From JAPOQD01 sp964620555 (GTDB lineage Bacteria > Pseudomonadota > Gammaproteobacteria > Pseudomonadales > Halieaceae): 7,374 bases of DNA. How positions within the stretch are numbered: position 1 is the stretch's first letter; each line of letters starts with the position of its first letter. Made by a program: the position numbers and the translations under genes. Shown here one piece after another: positions 1 through 6,539 of the stretch. The stretch spans positions 1-7,374 of the forward strand of contig CAZUGZ010000062.1 in the NCBI GenBank assembly GCA_964620555.1, in the 5' to 3' direction. The notes beneath the pieces were generated by a model, which did no database searches, was not told where the DNA came from, and saw only the letters and a program-made list of their open reading frames with translations.

Positions 1-40
1 GGGATCAAAACCCGGTGCCTTGCCACTTGGCGACACCCCA
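1..40 (-). tRNA. tRNA-Gln (anticodon UUG), 5' part only
   Basis: Read on the minus strand from position 40, the sequence folds as the first half of a tRNA. It has a 5' acceptor strand TGGGGTG, a D-arm with GCC and GGC sides around AAGTGGCAA, then the anticodon stem 5' strand CCGGG and a 7-base loop TTTTGAT. The loop centre is TTG (positions 8-6), which reads Gln CAA codons, and CCC begins the 3' side of the stem. The leading U (U1) and the overall sequence closely resemble the E. coli glutamine tRNAs. The 3' half, with the variable loop, T-arm and acceptor end, lies outside the window. The gene begins 15 bases after the ispE stop with no obvious promoter between, so it may be cut out of the ispE transcript. 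Partial only because of the window boundary. Confidence 0.93.
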
Positions 41-55
41 GTATCTCGGTGACGC

Positions 56-883
56 TTACCCCAGCGTTGCCAGCACTGGAGAGCGATTCACACCCCTGGC
101 TACAAACCCGTGCCAATGAGCCGGCTTCTGTGCAAACACAGACTCTGCCTGCACGGGGTCCGCCATTGCCAAAAACACGCATGCCCCGGTGCCGGTCAAC
201 CGCGCCTGACCAAATTGCTGCAACCAGACCAGGGCATCGTTGACTTGCGGATAGAGCCTGCGAACGACGGGTTGGCAGTCGTTGACGCCACCCCGTTGAA
301 AAAAGGTCGACATTTTGATAGGTGGCGTATCCACTGTCAAATCCTGTTGGGAAAAAACTTCCGCTGTGGATACCCCGCCGGGAGGGGAGATCACCACGTA
401 CCACTGTTCGGCGAGTTGCAGCGGTGTCAGTCGTTCGCCGACTCCCTCGGCCCAGGCCGAATGGCCCCGCACGAACAGGGGAACATCGGCGCCCAGGGCC
501 AGCCCCAGTTCCGCCAGTTGCCCGGTGGACAGGCCCAGTTCCCAAAGCCGGTTGAGGGCGAGCAGTGTGGTTCCCGCATTGGAACTGCCGCCGCCCAGGC
601 CGCCTCCCGACGGCAGCTTCTTGTCCAGCCGAATGCGGGCACCCTGGCGTATCCGGCAGTGCTGCTGCAAGAGGCGGGCGGCACGGTAGACCAGGTTGTC
701 GCGACGGGGAATATGGAGTCCCTTGCAGTCCACCTCGATCCGGTTTCCCGGCAGCGTCTCGAACTGCATCCAGTCGCCATAATCCAGCAATTGAAACAGC
801 GTTTGCAGGGTGTGATAACCATCCGCACGGCGGCCGGTGAGGTGCAGAAACAAATTCAGTTTGGCAGGAGAAAGCAGTCGCAC
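56..883 (-). CDS. ispE: 4-diphosphocytidyl-2-C-methyl-D-erythritol kinase
   Basis: IspE is a cytosolic GHMP-family kinase that phosphorylates the 2-hydroxyl of CDP-methylerythritol with ATP, a middle step of the MEP (non-mevalonate) isoprenoid pathway. The protein has 275 aa (E. coli about 283). It opens with SPAKLNLFL, with the catalytic Lys at residue 8, followed by RADGYHTLQTLFQ (19-31), a very typical IspE signature. The glycine-rich ATP loop PSGGGLGGGSSNA is at 91-103, the catalytic Asp is in GADVP (Asp133), and the C-terminal GHMP motif RLTGTGACVF is at 228-237. The start is GTG at 881-883. It places Lys8 and the first strand as expected, and it lies 4 bases after the lolB stop with only a poor Shine-Dalgarno, so translation is probably coupled to lolB. 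The stop is TAA. All catalytic motifs look intact. Confidence 0.97.
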   Translation of the reverse strand: MRLLSPAKLNLFLHLTGRRADGYHTLQTLFQLLDYGDWMQFETLPGNRIEVDCKGLHIPRRDNLVYRAARLLQQHCRIRQGARIRLDKKLPSGGGLGGGSSNAGTTLLALNRLWELGLSTGQLAELGLALGADVPLFVRGHSAWAEGVGERLTPLQLAEQWYVVISPPGGVSTAEVFSQQDLTVDTPPIKMSTFFQRGGVNDCQPVVRRLYPQVNDALVWLQQFGQARLTGTGACVFLAMADPVQAESVFAQKPAHWHGFVARGVNRSPVLATLG

Positions 884-887
884 GGGG

Positions 888-1469
888 TCACTCGGCCACT
901 CGCCAGGACTTGAGTATCAGCTTGCCACTGACGCCCGGCCCAACCATCCGCATGGCCCTGGGCAGGGTCAGTCCACCCACCTGCTGGAAACTGTCGTAAT
1001 GGATGGACCAGTCGAACTGCTGCAGTCGGCTGGGCAGGCCGGCAGCGTTCCATTGCAGTTGCATTTCCTGTCCCGGCACGGGCAGGCCGCGCAGCCACCA
1101 GGTGAGATCGAATACCGGCAATTGTCCCAGTTGTCGGCGCAACTGCCGCCGCTGTTCCCCGGTCAATTCCGCCAGACCCTCGCCCAGGGTAATTTCCCGG
1201 GTACGATGGTCCGCACTGAGCTGGCCCGCCCCGGCCAAGCCGCGCAGACGCAAACTGCTGCGGCTGCCCTGCTGGCGCCAGTCCCAACCGAGGTTGTCAC
1301 TGCGGTTGCCGCTGCGCAGGGCAATGCGGCCACTGACCTGCCAGTTTTCCAGTGCCTGCAGCAGTTGCTGTTGCTGGGTCGTATTGGTGGGCGGAGCGAT
1401 GGTCGGCTGGGTGCCGCAGGCAGTCAGGAACATGCCCAGCACGCACAGCAACCGACGGGAGCTGATCAT
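888..1469 (-). CDS. lolB: Outer-membrane lipoprotein insertion protein LolB
   Basis: LolB is the outer-membrane receptor that takes lipoproteins from the periplasmic carrier LolA and inserts them into the inner leaflet of the outer membrane. The 193-aa precursor begins with a short charged N-terminus (SSRR) and a hydrophobic segment ending in the lipobox LTAC, so Cys18 is the predicted lipidated residue. Gly follows the Cys rather than Asp, consistent with outer-membrane sorting. The mature part has the LolB pattern: WQVSGRIALR (43-52), LGWDWRQQG (60-68), SLRLRGLAGAG (72-82), a WWLRGLP motif (124-130) and a C-terminal strand with LILKSWRV (184-191). These align in order with E. coli LolB (about 207 aa). 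The ATG overlaps the upstream TPR gene stop (ATGA, 4 bases), which explains the weak ribosome site; ispE follows after 4 bases. The family diverges widely in sequence, but the synteny supports the call. Confidence 0.93.
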   Translation of the reverse strand: MISSRRLLCVLGMFLTACGTQPTIAPPTNTTQQQQLLQALENWQVSGRIALRSGNRSDNLGWDWRQQGSRSSLRLRGLAGAGQLSADHRTREITLGEGLAELTGEQRRQLRRQLGQLPVFDLTWWLRGLPVPGQEMQLQWNAAGLPSRLQQFDWSIHYDSFQQVGGLTLPRAMRMVGPGVSGKLILKSWRVAE

Positions 1470-3223
1470 GAATCGGGATCGCTCGCACCCAGGCGCCGCA
1501 TGGTTTCCAGCACGATCTCATGCTCCGGGTCGGCGCTCAGTGCGGCTTCCCAGATGCCGATTGCTTCTTCGGTCTGCCCGGTACTCCAGAGAACTTCGCC
1601 CAGGTGGGCGGCGACTTCGGGGTCGGGAAACTCGCGGTAGGCCCGGCGCAGATATTGCAGAGCCTGCTGATGGTCGCCCAGTTGGTAGCGCACCCAGCCG
1701 AAACTGTCCAGATAGGCGGGTTCCTCAGGTTCCAGTTGCAGTGCCCGCTCGATCAGTTGCTGGGCTTCGAGGTAGCGGGTGGTGCGGTTGGCCAGGACGT
1801 AACCCAGGGCATTCAGGGCGATCGAGTTGGCCGGTTCCCGCCGCAGGATGGCGCGCAGGTCGGCTTCCATGCGCGTCAGGTCACCCAGCTTTTCCCAGGC
1901 CATGGAACGCTGGTACTGCAGGTCTGTTTGCTCGGGCAGTTCATCCAGCGCACGGTTCAGTAAATCGATACTGCGGGCATACAGTCCATGGGCATGCAAT
2001 GAATTCGCCTCCAGCAGGAAGAACTGGAGTTTCATCGCCGGGTACTGCGCGCGCATTTCATTGAAATGCTCGCGGTGCTCGCTCCAACGCTCGGAACCGA
2101 GCAATATCCTGCTTATGTTGCGATTGGCGTAGAGGAATGCGGGGCCGGGTGGCACCCGGAAATAATGTTGGAGCGATTGCTCGAAGTGCCGCTGCTGCTC
2201 GGTGATCTCGCCCAGAAAATAGTGCGCTTCAAAGCGCTCCGGGAGCAATTCGGCCACCTTTTCGAGTTGCTCCCTGGCTTCATCGAGCTGCCCCGATTCG
2301 CGCTGAATCAGCGCCAGTGGCAACAGCAATTCGGGGTCCTCGGGAGATTTTTCCAGCAATGACAGGTACTGCTGGTGAGCCGCATCCAGGTCGGTCCTGG
2401 ACAGCAGTTTCGCGTATTGACGACGCAACTGGTCCCATTCGGGCCGCGTTTGCAGGGCTGCCTCCAGGCGCTGATAGGGATTCTCCCCAAGTGCCAGTTG
2501 CTGGCGCAGACTGGCATCCAGAACCAGCGCCTGCAGGGATTCCGGGTCGAGCTCGAAAACGGGTTGCAGTCGCTGCAGCGCCAGTTCCTTCCGGTCCAGG
2601 GTGGCAAGCATCAGCGCTTGGCAGATGAGCAACTGGGTGTCGTTCGGAAATTCCTCCAGCAGATCCTCGACGGCCGTCAGCAATTCGGTTTTGGCGCTGT
2701 CTTCGAGTCGCGCAAAACCCTGGTGCAGCACACTGAAGTTGGCCCTGCCCCCGGCCCGCACGACCATCGCCATGTGCGGCAGGGCGTCGCCACCGCGGCC
2801 CTGGTCAGCCAGCAGATTGGCCAGGGTCAGTCTGGCCAGCAGGTTGTCGGGCGCCAGTTCCAGCCACAGGGTAGCGGCCTGCAGCGCCTGCTCGTCCCGC
2901 TCCAGGTACTGCGCCAGCCTGGTAGTCTGGGCACTGATTTCGGGGTCGCGCAACCGCGGTGCCAGTCGCAGGTAATGGCGCAGGGCGGTGTGGTAGTCCT
3001 GGCGGCGCAGGGCAAATTCGGCCACCAGCAGCGGGTAGATACTGTCGGGGGGGAAGGGGCGAAGGGCCGCCCGCCCTGCGGCTGGCCCCTGCCGAACCTC
3101 CATTCCAGCGCTGGCCGCTGCCTCGTCCGGAGCGTGCGCAGCCGTGCTTGTCCCCGGCTGGCCGCTGCCGACACAGGCGCTCAGCAGGGGCAACAGTGCA
3201 GCAAATATGCCCGGATAACGCAT
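1466..3223 (-). CDS. lbcA: TPR-repeat outer-membrane lipoprotein, LbcA-like
   Basis: This 585-aa protein starts MRYPGIF and has a short signal peptide ending in lipobox LLSAC, so Cys17 is the predicted lipidated residue. Val follows it, not Asp, suggesting outer-membrane localisation. Residues 18-60 form a Ser/Gly/Ala/Pro-rich linker. The rest is helical with many tetratricopeptide-like repeats, clear around 64-155, 205-260, 283-356 and 405-575. The strongest block is NALGYVLANR (471-480), DSFGWVRYQLGDHQQALQYL (506-525) and AAHLGEVLWSTGQTEEA (538-554). In Pseudomonas aeruginosa the TPR lipoprotein between hemA and lolB is LbcA (PA4667), the partner of the periplasmic protease CtpA in degrading peptidoglycan hydrolases. 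The family and position match, but the CtpA-adaptor role here is inferred. The open frame extends upstream to 3379, but that would bury the signal peptide and run into hemA, so ATG 3221-3223 is chosen. The gene leads the minus-strand operon and overlaps lolB by 4 bases. Confidence 0.85.
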   Translation of the reverse strand: MRYPGIFAALLPLLSACVGSGQPGTSTAAHAPDEAAASAGMEVRQGPAAGRAALRPFPPDSIYPLLVAEFALRRQDYHTALRHYLRLAPRLRDPEISAQTTRLAQYLERDEQALQAATLWLELAPDNLLARLTLANLLADQGRGGDALPHMAMVVRAGGRANFSVLHQGFARLEDSAKTELLTAVEDLLEEFPNDTQLLICQALMLATLDRKELALQRLQPVFELDPESLQALVLDASLRQQLALGENPYQRLEAALQTRPEWDQLRRQYAKLLSRTDLDAAHQQYLSLLEKSPEDPELLLPLALIQRESGQLDEAREQLEKVAELLPERFEAHYFLGEITEQQRHFEQSLQHYFRVPPGPAFLYANRNISRILLGSERWSEHREHFNEMRAQYPAMKLQFFLLEANSLHAHGLYARSIDLLNRALDELPEQTDLQYQRSMAWEKLGDLTRMEADLRAILRREPANSIALNALGYVLANRTTRYLEAQQLIERALQLEPEEPAYLDSFGWVRYQLGDHQQALQYLRRAYREFPDPEVAAHLGEVLWSTGQTEEAIGIWEAALSADPEHEIVLETMRRLGASDPDS

Positions 3224-3269
3224 GCGGCAATGATGACATAGCCGAGGGAATTCTCCTACCGGCAGCGCC

Positions 3270-3297
3270 TTGCAGCGGGAAGGTGTCTTGTTACACT
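3270..3297 (+). promoter_or_regulatory. Candidate sigma-70 promoter for hemA-prfA-prmC-moeB
   Basis: TTGCAG (3270-3275) stands 16 bases before TACACT (3292-3297). The -35 matches consensus at 3 of 6 positions and the -10 at 4 of 6. A TG at 3289-3290, one base before the -10, makes it an extended -10 element, which can offset a weak -35. Transcription would start near 3304, leaving a leader of about 45 bases before the hemA ATG. It is the best candidate I found by eye in the intergenic region; a different start site cannot be excluded. Confidence 0.4.
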
Positions 3298-3309
3298 GCG
3301 CTACTGACT

Positions 3310-3326
3310 GGCGGCTGGCGGCCGCT
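3310..3326 (+). other. GC-rich hairpin in predicted hemA leader
   Basis: GCGGC (3311-3315) and GCCGC (3321-3325) are perfectly complementary around a 5-base loop, TGGCG, with an extra G-U pair at 3310/3326. TTTC follows directly. The hairpin ends 22 bases before the hemA ATG and lies just after the predicted transcription start. It is short, has only a three-T run, and could be chance in GC-rich DNA, so an attenuator or stabilising role is speculative. Confidence 0.25.
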
Positions 3327-3347
3327 TTCATTACCTTGGCGCAGGCT

Positions 3348-4616
3348 ATGGAACTTAGTGTACTGGGCATCAACCACAACTCCGCGGTCCTGGACCTGCG
3401 CGAGCGGGTGGCGTTTGCTCCGGAGAAAGTGGTCGACGCCCTGCAGGAAGGCTGTCAGCGCACGGGTCTGGACGAGTTGGTGATCCTGTCCACCTGCAAT
3501 CGGACCGAACTCTTTTTTCCCGGCGGTGCCGCTGAGACGCGCCAGTCGCTGCTGCAGTGGTTGGCGCAGTATCACCGGATTCCAGAGCAGGAAATCGCCT
3601 CCGGTTGCTACTACCAGGCTGGTGAAAAGGCCCTGCGGCATTCCATTGAGGTGGCCAGTGGGCTGGATTCCATGGTTTTGGGAGAATCCCAGATTCTGGG
3701 CCAGATGAAGTCCGCGGTGGCGACGGCCGAGGCGGCCGATACGCTGGGGCCGCACTTGAGGCGGGTTTTTCAGTGTGTGTTTTCGGTGGCCAAGAAGGTG
3801 CGCACCGACACCACCATCGGCGAGAACCCGGTATCCGTGGCCTCTGCCGCGGTGGTGCTGGCGGGTCGCATATTTACCGACCTCGCCGATAGCAGTGTGT
3901 TGCTGGTGGGTGCCGGAGAGACCATCGAACTGGTCAGCAGACACCTCGTGGATAACCGGGTAGCGCACATTGTCGTGGCCAACCGCACCCTGGAGAGAGC
4001 CCGGGAGCTGGCCCAGCGCTGCGGGGGGGAGGCGGTGCTGTTCTCCGATATTCCGCAGCGCCTGGTAGAAGCGGACCTGGTAATTACCTCTACCGCCAGC
4101 CAGTTACCCATTCTCGGCAAGGGAGCGCTTGAGCGAGCCCTGAAATTGCGCAAGCACCGGCCCATCCTGATGGTGGACATCGCCGTCCCGCGCGACATTG
4201 AGCCCGAAGTGGGCAAACTCAAAGACGTTTACCTGTACAGCATCGACGACCTGCGCCAGATCGTCGATGACAATTTGCGCGGCCGGCAGCGCGAAGCCGG
4301 TAAAGCGGGGCTGATCGTCGAAGAGGGCGTCGCGGCCTTTACACAGCGCCAGCGTTCGTTGCGGGCCCTGGATTCGGTAAAGGATCTGCGCGCACGCGCC
4401 GAGGCCCTGCGCGATGTCGAGGTCGCGCGGGCGCTGCGGGCGCTGGCCAAGGGGGAACCGCCCGAGCAGGTAGTCAATACCCTGGCCCGGGGCCTCACCA
4501 ACAAGCTGATTCACACCCCCAGCATCGAGTTGAAGCGGGCCAGCGCCGAGGACCGCGAACAGACCCTGGAAGCGGCCCGGCGGTTGTTGGGCCTCGATTC
4601 CGGCGGGGATTCCTGA
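3348..4616 (+). CDS. hemA: Glutamyl-tRNA reductase
   Basis: HemA reduces the glutamate of Glu-tRNA(Glu) with NADPH to glutamate-1-semialdehyde, the first committed step of C5-pathway tetrapyrrole (heme, siroheme) synthesis in the cytosol. The 422-aa product (E. coli 418) shows all three domains. The catalytic domain has LGINHNSA (6-13), RERVAF (18-23) and the nucleophile Cys50 in STCNRTE; GLDSMVLGESQILGQ (105-119) is also family-specific. The NADPH Rossmann domain starts at VLLVGAGE (184-191), with ANRT at 211-214 and DIAVPRDIEP at 277-286. A helical dimerisation tail follows, with LTNKLIHTP (383-391). The frame stays open upstream to a TTG at 3270, but ATG 3348 begins the protein at the usual place and puts the nucleophile at residue 50, as in E. 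coli. The ribosome site is weak (CAGG just upstream). prfA follows after 7 bases, as is common in gammaproteobacteria. Confidence 0.98.
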   Translation: MELSVLGINHNSAVLDLRERVAFAPEKVVDALQEGCQRTGLDELVILSTCNRTELFFPGGAAETRQSLLQWLAQYHRIPEQEIASGCYYQAGEKALRHSIEVASGLDSMVLGESQILGQMKSAVATAEAADTLGPHLRRVFQCVFSVAKKVRTDTTIGENPVSVASAAVVLAGRIFTDLADSSVLLVGAGETIELVSRHLVDNRVAHIVVANRTLERARELAQRCGGEAVLFSDIPQRLVEADLVITSTASQLPILGKGALERALKLRKHRPILMVDIAVPRDIEPEVGKLKDVYLYSIDDLRQIVDDNLRGRQREAGKAGLIVEEGVAAFTQRQRSLRALDSVKDLRARAEALRDVEVARALRALAKGEPPEQVVNTLARGLTNKLIHTPSIELKRASAEDREQTLEAARRLLGLDSGGDS

Positions 4617-4623
4617 GCCGCCC

Positions 4624-5712
4624 ATGAAAGCTTCCCTGCGACAGAAACTGGAAACCCTGGACGAGCGCTTTGGGGAAATTTCGGCGTTGCTCAGCGACGC
4701 TGAAATCATTGCCGACCAGGCGCGATTTCGCGACCTGTCACGGGAGTATGCAGAGTTGGAAACCGTGGTCACCAGTTTCTCCCGCTACCGGAACCTGGAG
4801 CAGGAACTGGAGGAAACCCGCGGTTTGCTGACCGAAAGCGACGCGGAATTGCGCGACATCGCCGCATCGGAGTTGGCCAGCGGCGAGCAACGACTGCAGC
4901 ACTTGCAGTTGGAGTTGCATCAACTGCTGCTGCCCCGCGACCCCGGTGATGACGGCAACGTGTTTCTGGAAATTCGCGCCGGTACCGGCGGCGATGAGGC
5001 AGCCCTGTTCTGCGGGGACCTGTGGCGCATGTATTGCCGCTACGCAGAGGCTGCGGGCTGGCAAGTGGAGATCGTCAATGCGCGACCGACCGAGCAGGGC
5101 GGCTTCAAGGAAATCATCGCCCGGGTAACGGGCCGGGAGGTCTACGCCCAGCTCAAGTTCGAGTCCGGAGCCCACCGTGTACAACGGGTACCGGACACCG
5201 AATCCCAGGGCCGCATTCACACCTCCGCCTGCACCGTGGCGATTCTTCCCGAGGTGGATGAGGTGACGGACGTCGAGTTGGACAAGACCGATTTGCGGGT
5301 GGATACCTTTCGCGCCTCGGGGTCCGGAGGCCAACATGTGAACAAGACGGACTCGGCGGTTCGCATCACCCATTTGCCCAGCGGGCTGGTGGTGGAATGT
5401 CAGGATGAGCGTTCCCAGCACAAGAACCGTGCCCGCGCGCTCGCCTTGCTGCGCGCCAGGCTGTCGTCCCTTGCGCGCGACCGGCAGCTTGCCGAGCAGT
5501 CCCGGCAGCGGCGCATCCTGGTGGGCAGTGGCGACCGTTCCGATCGGATTCGCACCTACAACTATCCCCAGGGCCGAATTACCGATCATCGCATCAACCT
5601 CACTCTGTACCGCCTGACCGAGGTCATGGAGGGCGATCTGGGGGCGGTAATCGAGCCGCTGCGCCGGGAATACCAGGCCGAGCAACTGGCCGCCCTGGGA
5701 GAGCCGGATTGA
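4624..5712 (+). CDS. prfA: Peptide chain release factor 1 (RF1)
   Basis: RF1 recognises UAA and UAG stop codons in the ribosomal A site and triggers peptidyl-tRNA hydrolysis. The 362-aa protein (E. coli 360) has the N-terminal coiled-coil domain (about 1-105), then FLEIRAGTGGDEAALF (114-129). The codon-recognition segment follows, RVQRVPDTESQGRIHTSA (185-202). The PxT tripeptide at 190-192 marks it as RF1 rather than RF2, which carries SPF. The catalytic GGQ is at 235-237 within SGSGGQHVNKTDSAVR, and Gln237 is the expected PrmC target. RSDRIRTYNYPQGRITDHR (305-323) is a typical RF1 C-terminal stretch. The middle PxT residue is Asp, where E. coli has Ala. The start ATG at 4624 lies 7 bases after the hemA stop and has no strong Shine-Dalgarno, suggesting coupling to hemA. 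Its stop overlaps the prmC start by one base (TGATG). Confidence 0.98.
   Translation: MKASLRQKLETLDERFGEISALLSDAEIIADQARFRDLSREYAELETVVTSFSRYRNLEQELEETRGLLTESDAELRDIAASELASGEQRLQHLQLELHQLLLPRDPGDDGNVFLEIRAGTGGDEAALFCGDLWRMYCRYAEAAGWQVEIVNARPTEQGGFKEIIARVTGREVYAQLKFESGAHRVQRVPDTESQGRIHTSACTVAILPEVDEVTDVELDKTDLRVDTFRASGSGGQHVNKTDSAVRITHLPSGLVVECQDERSQHKNRARALALLRARLSSLARDRQLAEQSRQRRILVGSGDRSDRIRTYNYPQGRITDHRINLTLYRLTEVMEGDLGAVIEPLRREYQAEQLAALGEPD
5697..5702 (+). promoter_or_regulatory. Ribosome binding site supporting the prmC ATG
   Basis: GGGAGA inside the last codons of prfA contains the core GGAG (5698-5701), 10 bases before ATG 5712. A TTG codon directly before that ATG (5709) would also be in frame, but ATG with this spacing is the better start and gives the TGATG stop-start overlap. 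Confidence 0.6.
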
Positions 5713-6539
5713 TGGCTTCGGTTGGAGAACTGCTGTCGGCGGCGAGCCGGGGCGACGCCGCCCTGGAACGATTGGACGCCGAGTGCCTGTTGAGTCACTG
5801 CCTGGCCAAACCCCGGAGCTGGCTGTTCAGCCGGCCGGATTCCGGGGTGGCGGCGGACGCACAGGCCCGCTTTCGAGAGCTGGTGCAGGCTCGTCGCGAA
5901 GGTCAGCCGCTGGCCTACCTGCTCGGTCGCCACGAGTTCTGGTCGCTGAGCGTAGCGGTCAACCGGCACACCCTGGTGCCCCGTGCCGACACTGAGGCGC
6001 TGGTGCACTGGGCGCTGGAACTGACGCTGCCGGCCGCCGCCCAGGTGCTGGAGCTCGGCACCGGCTGTGGTGCGATCGCCCTGGCGCTGGCCCGGGAACG
6101 GCCGCTCTGGCAGGTGACCGCCACCGATATCAGCAGAGAAGCACTGCAAGTGGCGGCCGCCAACGCTGGGGCATTGGGTTTGAACCGGGTACGCTGGCGG
6201 CGTTCCAACTGGTTTGCGCAACTGCGGCCCCGGCCCTGGAACCTGATACTCAGCAACCCCCCCTATATTGCCGAACACGACCCCCATTTGCTGGGTGACG
6301 GCGTTCGCCATGAGCCGGTTGCGGCCCTGGTCTCCGGTGCGGATGGGCTGGACTCCATTCGGCAACTGGTTCGGGAAGCGCCTCACTATTTGTCGCCGGC
6401 GGGATGGCTGCTGCTGGAACACGGCCACAGCCAGGGGCGGACGGTGCGCGAACTGCTGCGCGGCGAGGGCTTTGACGGGGTCCGGACCCGACGCGACCTG
6501 GCGGGACGGGAGCGGGTCAGCGGAGGTTTCCTGCCGTGA
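5712..6539 (+). CDS. prmC: Release factor glutamine N5-methyltransferase
   Basis: PrmC (formerly HemK) uses S-adenosylmethionine to methylate the side-chain amide of the GGQ glutamine in RF1 and RF2, which raises termination efficiency. The 275-aa protein (E. coli 277) has an N-terminal helical substrate-binding domain (about 1-80) and the linker hairpin with LVPRADTEALV (88-98). The SAM-binding motif I is VLELGTGCGAIALALA (112-127), with the acidic residue Asp139 in TATDI. The catalytic NPPY (182-185) sits in ILSNPPYIAEHDPHL (179-193), very close to the E. coli sequence. RHEPVAAL (199-206) and LLLEHG (233-238) also fit the family. The linker reads PRADTE where most homologues have PRPDTE, a mild change. 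The gene follows that of its substrate RF1 with a one-base overlap, and the moeB start overlaps its 3' end. The name HemK reflects an early, abandoned link to heme synthesis. Confidence 0.97.
   Translation: MASVGELLSAASRGDAALERLDAECLLSHCLAKPRSWLFSRPDSGVAADAQARFRELVQARREGQPLAYLLGRHEFWSLSVAVNRHTLVPRADTEALVHWALELTLPAAAQVLELGTGCGAIALALARERPLWQVTATDISREALQVAAANAGALGLNRVRWRRSNWFAQLRPRPWNLILSNPPYIAEHDPHLLGDGVRHEPVAALVSGADGLDSIRQLVREAPHYLSPAGWLLLEHGHSQGRTVRELLRGEGFDGVRTRRDLAGRERVSGGFLP
6522..6527 (+). promoter_or_regulatory. Strong Shine-Dalgarno that sets the moeB GTG start
   Basis: GGAGGT inside the end of prmC is the strongest ribosome site I noticed in the window. It lies 8 bases before GTG 6536-6538. 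Together with the GTGA overlap with the prmC stop, it fixes the start and suggests moeB can be initiated independently as well as by coupling. Confidence 0.75.

Larger units (their letters stand above)
3224..3347. other. Divergent intergenic region between lbcA and hemA
   Basis: These 124 bases separate the start codons of two diverging operons and are the only substantial non-coding stretch in the window. Both arms should be expressed from here. A candidate promoter and a hairpin face hemA and are listed separately. On the minus strand I saw no convincing -35/-10 pair for lbcA. An AGGAG there (3249-3253) sits too far from ATG 3221-3223 (25 bases) to be its ribosome site. No FNR/Anr-type palindrome (TTGAT-N4-ATCAA) is visible. 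Confidence 0.8.

Noticed and set aside
110..913. A 267-codon plus-strand open frame opposite ispE
   Set aside because: Its translation has no recognisable domain and lies fully antisense to an intact ispE with all catalytic motifs. Long shadow frames are expected in GC-rich coding DNA.
2375..3241. A 288-codon plus-strand open frame opposite the TPR lipoprotein gene
   Set aside because: The product is Gln/Gly/Val-rich without a family signature, and it mirrors the helical TPR codons on the other strand.
3270..3347. TTG start giving HemA 26 extra residues
   Set aside because: The extension has no counterpart in HemA proteins known to me. ATG 3348 puts the nucleophile at Cys50, matching E. coli numbering.
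3224..3379. N-terminal extension of the TPR lipoprotein to an upstream start at 3379
   Set aside because: It would place 52 residues before the lipoprotein signal peptide, run through the hemA promoter region and overlap the hemA start.
4738..5685. A 315-codon minus-strand open frame opposite prfA
   Set aside because: The prfA frame carries intact RF1 motifs throughout. The antisense translation shows no domain and has no ribosome site or operon context.
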